Positions 55,066 to 64,000 of a DNA stretch of 64,000 bases are shown here, piece after piece. Position numbers and translations under genes: made by a program. This DNA comes from Dugong dugon (lineage: Eukaryota > Chordata > Mammalia > Sirenia > Dugongidae). The notes beneath the pieces were generated by a model. That model had not been told where the DNA came from. It saw only the letters and a list, made by a program, of their open reading frames with translations, and made no database searches. The stretch is taken from the NCBI GenBank assembly GCA_030035585.1, contig CM057462.1, positions 120,833,234-120,897,233 on the forward strand, given 5' to 3'. Each line of letters begins with the position of its first letter. Position 1 is the first letter of the stretch.

Positions 55066-56175
55066 AAGTTGCTTAAAAACTAGTAAGTGGCCTGTTTAAG
55101 CCATTATCTAGAAAACATATGCCTCCAGGATATATTCACTAATGTCTAGTTATTTTGTTCTTGACAGCTAAAGAAAGATTCTGTTTAAAGAAACATAATA
55201 ATAGCATAGGGACTGTGACCTTTTATCTTCTGGAAGAGTTAGCTGTGTCCCAGTTACAAACGTTGGTTGAGATTTTAGAGATTAAACTATGAATATAATA
55301 CATCTTTGGATCATAAATGTCCATTATCTGAATGAAGCAATGTATGATCCTTACTGACTTTTCATTTGCTATATCTGATTGCTAGGGAGGTAAAAAGTAC
55401 TTAGAGTTCAGAGATATCCTTGTGTTGGTGTGTACATAATTCTTTAAGTCATCTTTTTGTTTTTATCTTGTTAAAGCTTTCCACTTTATCTTTGCTCTCA
55501 TAAACAGCTGACTTTTAAATGCTTATGGGAATTTGATGTAAGCACTAAAATGTCCTCAGGATCGACCAACATAGTTAATGCATGACCAAATGTATTCAGC
55601 ATCTACAGGAACATACAGCAATCAGGAGCATGTTTTTTTTTTTTTTTTAAACAGGTCAATGAATTTTCTACAAGCTGTTGCTAAGGGTTATTTTTAAGGT
55701 ACCTTCTCAGATATGCTTGTCTAAGTCAATAAGTCCATTGCACTAGAAAGTTTCCAGGCAATAAATAAAGGGGAGCACTAAACAAATGGGTTGTTCTCTC
55801 AAGTGATACAATGTCTCTATTTTACTTACTGTTCACAATAATTTTACTACAGAAGTCATTCCTTTTTTTCTTCTGAGTAGGAATTATTAATTCGGGAGCT
55901 TTTATAAAGTTGGTTTTATTAGGTCTTAAAATCTTGAATTCTCTTAGGTTTCTTTTTCTGTGTGCTCTTGTGCACACGCACACACATTAACACAGCTTTT
56001 AAAAAGTTGGTCTTCCTTCAGATTTTTTTTTTTTTTTGCTATGTTTCAAGCATCTTCTATTAAACTTCTTAATGAAATTACCTAAATATAATATTTTTGG
56101 TACTTTCTCCCCAGAATCTAATTTAATCTCAAGGCCAGTTTTTAGAAATTCGTTTGAAACCTTACTACTATAACT
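55066..56175. other. Unassigned sequence
   Basis: T-runs near 55634 and 56023. No gene or clear repeat. Confidence 0.5.
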
Positions 56176-56325
56176 ATAGTCCATGGACCAGTACTGTGTG
56201 GCTATCACCTGGGAATTTATTGGAAATGCAGAATCTTGGTCCCCACCCCAGACTTACTGACTCATGATCTGCATTTTTAATAAGCTCAGGTGGTTCATAC
56301 GCACATCATAGTTTGAGAAGCACTG
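56176..56325 (-). mobile_element. MER5/MER58-type hAT-Charlie element
   Basis: TCACCTGGGAATTTATTGG, GGTCCCCACCCCAGACTTAC and the end GTTTGAGAAGCACTG match this small DNA-transposon group. The orientation call rests on the CACTG end. Confidence 0.75.
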
Positions 56326-57369
56326 ATCTAAAAGCCTGTTTCCTGGTGATTATTTCCAGTCTACCTACACTTAAAGGGAAAATATACAAAATACACAAAT
56401 AAAGGCATTTTAAAAGCCTTCAAGGAATATTTCAGAGACTGTTGTAATCTGTACTTTTTAGAAATATTTCTAAAATTAATATTTATTTTGTTCTTAGTGG
56501 TTTACCATGTCATTTGTTTTACCCTCTCCTTTTCTTTCTGTTTACCTAATCTGGTCTCACCCCGTTAGCACTCAGCTCTCTGCTGTAGGATTTTTAAACC
56601 AGTATCAACCCTCATCTCCTTCACTTGGGCTTTTATATTTCTGACTTGTCATAGGACATCATTCATCATGCCCTAAGTGAAATATATAATCATCCTTTTC
56701 AAAGCCTACTTTCTTTCCTAACTTCATTTTGTTAATCCTGTATCCAGTAAAGTCTCATATTCTCCACAAGTCTTTTCACATCTTTTTTTAAGCATACGGT
56801 AAATTCTGCTATATTTGCTCCTAGAATCCCTTTTATCTCTCCTATAAGAGATGGAGATCAAATTCATGTCTTCACACAACTCCCTATTTCCACATTACTT
56901 CTATTTCTCATATTTTTATTTCTGACAGTAAAACGTATCTTTGAAATGCAGCATTTTATTGTAGAAAAACTTGCTGTAAATCATTCAGTTGAGAATAGTT
57001 ATGCCAGCAAGTGCGCCTTTCCAATTGGTTGACTGTTTGTGAACATGAATTTTTATGTTTCTGTGTTTTGCAGTAAACTAGGTTTTCATGTTATGCAGTA
57101 ACTAACTGATTTAAAATTTGTTGACTCATAAAAAATGAAACAAAAACTAAATAAAAATCCAACAGTAAAATGGTTCTTAAAAGCAAACAATCAGTATCCT
57201 TTCCTTTCAGTACTTATTTAGATGGAGGTACATAATAAGTGGAATTAGCATTTGTGTTTGGTTGCTTAGCATAAAATGGAGTTAGAAGAGTACATTAGAT
57301 TATACAAATGGAAATTAATGAATACTAAAAGAACACACATAATTTCTAACTGAGGAATGTTAAAGACCA
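56326..57369. other. Unassigned AT-rich sequence
   Basis: No gene or repeat recognised. Confidence 0.5.
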
Positions 57370-57564
57370 TGTTGTTAGCTGCCATTGAGTGGATTCCGAC
57401 TCACAGTGACTGCATATGGAGAATAGAACTCGAGGGTTTTCAAGGCTGTGACCTGTCGGAAGCAGATCACCAGGTCCGTCTTCCCAGGCATTCTGGGCAG
57501 GTTCCAGCTACCTACCTTTCCCCTGGTACCAAGCACTTAATGATCTGCATTACCTGGGGGCTCC
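57370..57564 (-). mobile_element. AfroSINE, third variant
   Basis: TTGTTAGCTGCCATTGAGTG, GGAAGCAGATCACCAGGTCC, end TTACCTGGGGGCTCC. Confidence 0.85.
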
Positions 57565-57575
57565 TTTAAACATCA

Positions 57576-57772
57576 TGTTGTTGTTGTTAGGTACCCTTGA
57601 GTTGATTTTTGACTCATAGCGACCCCATGTGATAGAGTAGAACTGCCCCATAGGGTTTTCTAGGCTATAATCTTTACAGCAGCAGATCACCAGGCCTTTC
57701 TTCCTCTGAGCCACTGGGTGAGTGGCTTTGTTAGCAGCCGAGCATTTAACCGTTGTGCCCCCCAGGGCTTCT
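57576..57772 (-). mobile_element. AfroSINE, long variant
   Basis: TGTTGTTGTTAGGTACCC, GCAGCAGATCACCAGGCC, end CCCCCAGGGCTTC. Head-to-tail with the SINE at 57370. TTTAAA follows both copies. Confidence 0.88.
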
Positions 57773-60700
57773 TTAAAGATTATAGCCCCCTTATTTTATA
57801 GAAAAGGAAACTGAGACAGCAATTAAGTGCCTGTTTCTATTTCTTGCCAAGATAGTATGCAGAATACACCTCTCAGCATCTGATTTTTAGTCTGAGATCC
57901 AGAAGCTTGAAGATAAAAAATTTTCAAATTATGTTCACTTTCAATTTGGAGTAAAAAGTTAGCTCTTGGATTAAATGACAACATTTGGCATTAGATTGTG
58001 CACATGAGTAGTTTTAACACAAAAGACTTCAGGTTCCAAAGAATGATCCAAAGAGTAGGATGTACTTGGTAGTTTATTGTAATTAATTGTTGGGAACATC
58101 TAGAATTGTACATTTAAAAGTGCATGAGATTTTGCCAAGTTTCATTTTATGCATTTTTTTTTTTCTTCACTGTCATTTTCTTTGTAAGGCATGGCAAACA
58201 TTTCACCCTTTTTAGCCTTTGTATGCTTTAGCTATATAGCACAGTGGGAAAGTACTCAATTTCGCACTTGGGAAAATACTCCTCTATCTGCGAAGTTATG
58301 ACTACTGAAACAATTTTACCCTCAGTTGTTTCTGTTGAAGAGTAGCCAAATGCTCCTACCACTTTTAAGATAGTTAAGAAACCAGTCACTCAGAATCAAA
58401 ATTAATGTCTGCAGTATATTGGTTTCTAGGGATTGTTTCCTTGTGTTCAGCAGGTTCCCAGAAGTCTAGTGTCTTGTAGTATTTTGTAGTGTCAAGCCTA
58501 GTGTCTTGTAGTGCCAAGTGTAATGGGGAAAAGCTTTTGCGTTTATTCAAATTTGCATAATTTCAGTATATTACTTAGGGAAATAGGAAAAGTAAATGAA
58601 AAGCTAGAGCAAAAATATTTGAATTTTTTTTTTCCCTAAACTGTTAAAATGTTTGGTGGGAGGAGTCAGGAAAAGAGAGAGGTGCTATATAAATAAATAC
58701 CTTTAAATTTATTGTACATAAACATTTCCTCATAATCTGTTGTTTCTCTTTTCGAACCAAGTTCCTGTCTCTAAAAGATATTCATATAATCTCTGCGTAA
58801 AATTTTGTTAGAATCATGAGATTCAAATCTTTATTTCCTTTTGCTGGGGAGTCTGTTTTAGTATTTGTTTTCCAAGTCTTTGTCCTGTCCATGTGTATAG
58901 GCTATCTGCAAAAGAGGAAATTTGAAATCTAAATTTAGTGTAAATTCAGTTTTTTACTTTTAGATGCTAAAAAAAATTTAAAAAATCCAAAATAGTTTTT
59001 CTCTGAAAATTAAGAGAAAGAGCCTTTTAGAACATTAGAGCTCAGAACAAAAAACTTAAAATATAATCTAAAAAGACTATTCAAAAACAGGTTTTATTGT
59101 GGTATCATTTCCTATTTATTTTTTATAACATTTGTTTTTAAATGTTTTGGTGGGTGATAGCTTTGTGGCTACTGTTAAGACTCTTAAATGTTAAACCCTT
59201 TTCACTGAATTTCTACGTAGTTTTTTATTCTTTTCTGTGCCCTTTCCCTAAAATAAATTATCAGTTCCTTTTTCTCTTTCCACTGAATAGTTGTATAGTT
59301 CACTTCTTGGTAACCCTGAAAATCCTTGTTTAACTCTTGATCAAGCTTTTTGGGGATCATTTGAGGACATTTGTAAATCATTGCTCAGTCTAGAATGTAG
59401 AACTAGAGTGATAGCTCTTCAGACTTTTTAGCCGTGGAACTTTTTAATTAAAAAATTTTATAGACACTTAGCATGTATAAGTTTAAGACACATAAATGCT
59501 CTTTTGAAGCAGTAGGCTCAGAGGTGGGATATGGGACCCTGTGTACTTGTGTGAGCAAGCGAGTCGGGGGAGTATTTGATCCAAGCTCCTGGGGCTCCAC
59601 AGATCCCAGTCCAGACTGGAAGACTGGATCTTTTTAGTAAGTGATGGGTCAGGTGAAGTTGGAAAGGGAAAGCGAACTACTGCTGCCTCATTAAATTTTG
59701 AGGAGATGCTTGATTGATTATGGTTGAGTTCTTAGATGTAGGACATAGGATTAAATCAAAAGTTGTGCAAGATGCGTTACATCCGTTTTGTGCTAGGTAT
59801 GGAATTAGTTGAGGCTAAGGTTCAGGAGCAAACAGTAATATGCACAACTTCAAGTTGAGTGGAAGCTTATCATTAGTATTTATACTAAATGAAATTTATA
59901 CACAGTTAGCCCAAGTTAAAAAAATGATTTTTGAATGCCTACATTATTCATGAACAAAAGCCATTGAGTCTTTTTTTTCCCCCCATTTTTATGAAATAGC
60001 ATTGTAAAGTTAAGCGCTTATATGCTACTGACCTGTTTAATCAAATGCACTTAAGGGTACATATTCTGGGTTTGTGTTAGAACAAAAACAGTCAATTTTT
60101 TTAATTCCTTTTATGTTTCTTGCATTTTGCTTGATGCTGTTACTTTTATAGGCACTGTCAGATTTGTAATTGTTTTTTAGTCAGCAGGTTAGTGTAGCCT
60201 TTTGTTTGTTTTTTAACAATAGAATTTTTAGTATGTGGCTAAAGGAAATGTTTGCTTAATGCCACCAAATGTAGTTCCTGAATACTTTTTGTTGTTGTTC
60301 ATTTATTGATTCAAAAATATTTATTGAATACTGACCAAACATCTCAAACATTTAACTTTAAGACCCAAAGTATGTGATTATATGTCATTATTTACTAAGA
60401 AGATGTTTGTCAGAGGAATGCATCATACAGCAAACGTTTATAAGCTTTTATAAAAGGGGTATTTACTCCTGTATTGGAGTCACTGTCATCTGAAGAATGA
60501 CAAAATAGAATTGTATTGCACCAATCTGCTTGTCTTCCCTGAACTGATTCAGGGTATAGTTTGATATAAGAATACAAAAGGAAAAAAAAACCTATCAGGG
60601 AATATCTGTCAGTGGACTCATGATGAACACTGACAGTGCTGTAGAGCTTCAAGTTTTTCAAAGAATATTAAGAGTTAGAATGAAATTTTAGAAACCATAT

Positions 60701-60861
60701 AGTCCACTCTCACAACCAATATGGAAATTCACTTTGTATCATTTTTAATAGGCTAGCATCAGTCCTTTACTTGGATACTTTTAGAAAAATGATGTTAGTA
60801 ACGGACAATATTTCATTTTTAAATAACTCATTACTGGAAAGTTCTTTGTTAGTTGAACTAA
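57773..60861. other. Longest repeat-poor block (3.1 kb)
   Basis: No young repeat recognised in about 3 kb. Short T- and A-runs. The open frames (59142-59333, 60661-60410) have no recognisable domain. Confidence 0.5.
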
Positions 60862-61059
60862 GACCTGTTGCTGTTGAGTTGATTCCTACTCACGGTGACT
60901 CCATAAGACAGAGTAGAATTGCCTCACAGGTTTCCAAGGCTGTACGCTTTACGGAAGCAGACTGCCACATCGTTCTCCCACAGAGGGACTGGTGGGTTCG
61001 AACTGCTGACCTTTTGGTTCACAGCCAAGCACTTTAACCATTGTGCCATCAGGGCTTCT
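60862..61059 (-). mobile_element. AfroSINE, long variant
   Basis: AGACCTGTTGCTGTTGAGTT to TTGTGCCATCAGGGCTTC, with an intact B box complement (GTTCGAACTG). Confidence 0.9.
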
Positions 61060-61111
61060 TATTTTCCATTCTGTGATCCCAGTTTTGACTTCTGGAGTTA
61101 AAAATTTAAGC

Positions 61112-61131
61112 CTAATCTAATCTAATCTAAT
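61112..61131. repeat. (CTAAT)4 microsatellite
   Basis: Four CTAAT units next to a SINE. Confidence 0.9.
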
Positions 61132-62106
61132 TTTCTACATGAAGGCAGCTGACATGTTTAAAGATGATTATCATGTTCTTCTAGTTAAGTTTTTTTTTTA
61201 ATATACCTAGTCTGTATCTTTTGATAAAAGTCTCAAGCTCAGAAGGATCATTTGTCATAGTTACAAGTTTTGTTCACTTAGAGACAGAATTGTCTTCCTT
61301 CTATGTTGACTTTGTCTGTTTTCTTGTGTTTTTCATGTTTTATGCCTTGATAGCTTGAGAAGTTTTTGGAGTAACCAATCCTGTAATTTTCCTCAATGTT
61401 CAAATAAATAAATCTGGATACTTCTTTAGGCAAAGAAAATATTTTATCTCTTTTTGTATATTTAAAAAAATAAACTCTTAAAATAATTACATTTAATGGT
61501 ATAGTAAATATTAAGGAATAGCCATTTAAAAAATTAACTACAATAAAATACAAAGTTAAGTCATATTGGAAGCTCTGTGTTTCAGTAGGTATCAGTGATT
61601 TACACAGTTTGCAAAGTAATGACATTGTTAACATGATCTCTCTTTAGCAGTCCTGGATTCAATAATAAAAGGTGAAATAAATTTATATTTTTGGTAACTA
61701 TTAACTAGGGGAAAGAAAGGTTGCTAGGAAGACACAAAATAGCTACAAAGAGAAGACGCTTAAGAAAGATACAGTAACAAAATGAATTGGACAGAGGCGT
61801 TAATGGCAAAGTGCTATACATTTACCTCTGATGTTTTTCCAGCCTACTCAACCACAGATTGTTTTCACTACTCCTTTGTAAATCATTACTTGCTGAATAC
61901 GTGAGTATTCAGATTGCTTTTGTGGCATGTTTAAGTGATTCTCTTTTTCTAGGTGAACTAAGATGCTCCTGAAATGTAATTTGTTAGTGAAAGATATCAC
62001 ATGCCAATCTTTGCTCTTTTTCTAATTACAATACCAAAATTTAGTGTATTGGGAAAGACTCTCTTCTGGTGAAATAACTTTTTATTAGGGTTTTTTAGAA
62101 TGAGTA
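61132..62106. other. Unassigned AT-rich sequence
   Basis: No gene or repeat recognised. Confidence 0.5.
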
Positions 62107-62108
62107 TA

Positions 62109-62554
62109 CAGTCGTCCCTCAGTATACATGGGGGATTGGTTCCAGCCCCCCCACCTTGGGTGCCAAAATCCACGGATGCTCAAGTCCCTTATATAAAATG
62201 GCGTAGTATTTGCATATAACCTGTATACATCTTCCCATATACTTTAAATCATCTGTACATTACTTGTAATACCTAATACAATGTAAATGCTACGTCCTGT
62301 ATTTAGGGGCTAATGACAAGGCAGGAGGCAAACAATGCTCAAACAAGGAGTGCTAGCGAGAGACTGAGGATCTGTGAAATGGTGGGAGGCTACAGCAGGG
62401 TATGCCTGTACATCACTTCATTTTCATGGATTCAGCATAATGCGCCGTGCACAGCAAATGAAAGTTTTGCTTTTTGGAACTTTTTTCCTGAGTGTTTTCC
62501 ACCCATGGTTGGTTGAATCTGCGGATGCAGAACCTGTAGATCTAGGGCAGACTG
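62109..62554 (+). mobile_element. Tigger-family non-autonomous DNA transposon
   Basis: 446 bp between TA duplications (62107-62108 and 62555-62556). Left end CAGTCGTCCCTCAGTAT; complement of the right end CAGTCTGCCCTAGATCT. Internal landmarks GGGGGATTGGTTCCAG and CTTATATAAAATGGCGTAGT fit a mammalian Tigger-derived element. No transposase frame. Confidence 0.9.
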
Positions 62555-62556
62555 TA

Positions 62557-63656
62557 ATTGCAGAAAAGAGTAAATTTCTATTAGCAATTTTCTAAGCAGT
62601 GGAAGATGACATTGCCTTTACCTCTGTTTATTCCATGTGAAAAAAATACTGTCATTACATTTTTAACTGAGTTTGGTGAAAGATATATTTCTAGAGCCAT
62701 ATTATTTTTATGTAAAAACAGGGTATTTCATAATATTTCAAGTGTTAGGTGGAAAAGAGGTAAGTCTTATCTAAACTGTTAAAAATGAAAATAAAATTCT
62801 AGATAAACATTTTTATGGAATTCTTAAAACAAATTGACAGGTTTTATAAAGACTATTTTGTGTCCCAGAGATTTGAGGAAATGCTTACTGTTTTCCTCCT
62901 AATGTTTTCTGTTACCTTAAAATGTACCGCTAACTCCTAGGGATAGTAGTGAATTCAAGAAAAATTTCAGCATTAACACGACCCACTCAGCTTATTTTTT
63001 GCTGCCAAAATATACAGGAAGAGACGTTTAGTAATGCTGTGAGCCACAGGAGTTGCTGAGCTAGTTCACTGTTATAGCATAACCCAAATATGCAGCGAAT
63101 CCTTAAATAAAGAGCATCAAAGTAAATAATGCACACAGAGCATTTAGTAGTCAGAAGGGACTGGTTTGCACATATAGGCAATGCCTGGCTACTGATTGAT
63201 GAGGCTTATTACCATGAGATTGTATTTATTAAAGATAACACATCAGTAATTCTATGTACAAATGATTAATAGCCACAGTGATTATAGATTTTAGTTAATT
63301 AGAATGGTCGAGTAAAGAAAATTCTGAATCAGATTAGTTTGAATCATTTCATTATATTGATTCATCTACTTGAAGTTATTAAAGCTTAACATTGCTACTT
63401 AAAGTTAAGTCATGCTATGAATATGTAGGTAGAGTTTGAATTATTTTTATTCAGTTCTCATAATATTAACTATTAAAATTAATCTGAATTAAATGTTCGA
63501 GTATTTGCTAACATATTGGTTTAATCCCTTTATTAGCAAAAATTTTTGTTTACTAGCAGTTACTGAGCTAGAGAGAGTTAAAAATAAGTCATTATTAACA
63601 TTTTGATGTATAATTTTTCTAGTCCTTTCATTAAGTGGATGGTGGTACACTAGTGT
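62557..63656. other. Unassigned AT-rich sequence
   Basis: No gene or repeat recognised. Confidence 0.5.
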
Positions 63657-63866
63657 AGATCCCTGGGCGGTGCAAATGGTTTGCTCTTGGTCACAAACCG
63701 AAAAGTTAGCAGTTCAAATCCACCCATTGGCACCATGGAAGAAAGCCCTGGCAATCTGCTTTCATAAGATTACAGCTAAGAAAGCCCTGTGGAGCACAGT
63801 CCTGCTCTGAAGCACGTGGGGTTGCCATGAATTGGAATCGACTTGATGGCAGTGGGTTTTGTTTGA
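63657..63866 (+). mobile_element. AfroSINE, third variant
   Basis: AGATCCCTGGGCGGTGCAAA, GGCACCATGGAAGAAAGCCC, GAATCGACTTGATGGCAGTG. Followed by a T-run. Confidence 0.9.
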
Positions 63867-63914
63867 AGTTTTTTTTTTTTTTGAGTTTAGTGTACTAAAA
63901 CTTTTTAACCTAAA

Positions 63915-64000
63915 ATTGTCCCCCCCACCCTTTCTTCTTCCCCTCTACAGTGTGCATTGAGTGAAGGAGCAATGTTATAAAAGAGAAAGCATGGTAGACT
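63915..64000 (+). other. Possible 3' splice site near window end
   Basis: A long polypyrimidine tract ends in CTACAG at about 63950. The following sequence has stops in all frames within 10 codons, so it could be only a terminal coding exon, an untranslated exon or chance. The window ends before this can be judged. Confidence 0.2.

Overview
This is mammalian nuclear DNA from an afrotherian, most likely an elephant or another paenungulate. About thirty copies of an AfroSINE-type tRNA-derived SINE (head like GGAGCCCTGGTGGCACAG, tail like CGACTCGATGGCA) lie on both strands. They sit beside RTE/BovB-type LINEs that share the same 3' tail and beside L1 elements with 3' ends unlike those of primates or rodents. 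The DNA is AT-rich with no CpG-island-like stretch. I found no protein-coding exon, tRNA, rRNA, CRISPR array or prokaryotic feature that I can defend. The longer open reading frames are fragments of LINE reverse transcriptases.

Layout. 0-6 kb: SINEs, the 3' half of a MaLR-type LTR, a 160-bp L1 tail, a MER5A element, and an RTE copy with an inverted 5' part. 7-12 kb: two L1 3' UTR pieces, a 3' RTE copy and four SINEs. 12.0-16.2 kb: the largest element, a 5'-truncated antisense L1 with most of ORF2 (reverse transcriptase and Cys-rich C-terminus) broken by frameshifts. 18-25 kb: L1 tails, and a second inverted RTE joined to a copy of a different RTE subfamily. 25-36 kb: RTE fragments, two further MaLR LTRs, an old L1 carrying a SINE, and a young L1 carrying an insertion that looks like an L1 with a 3'-transduced RTE tail. 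37-44 kb: a Tigger-like DNA transposon, L1s on both strands, and an inverted duplication of about 330 bp. 44-64 kb: fewer repeats, mainly SINEs, MIRs, old L1 pieces and a second Tigger-like element.

Interpretation. The DNA is either intronic or intergenic. L1 orientation is strongly one-sided (about 12 antisense, 2 sense) while SINEs are balanced (about 15 to 14). That would fit the interior of a gene transcribed left to right on the + strand, because sense L1s tend to be removed from introns. This is inference; no exon was found to confirm it. No undescribed gene system is evident. The observations most worth following are structural: the candidate 3' transduction, two twin-priming-type RTE inversions, the RTE subfamily junction, and two non-trivial local duplications. 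Element names were assigned by eye from memory of family consensus sequences, and boundaries are accurate to roughly 10 bp unless a target-site duplication is given.
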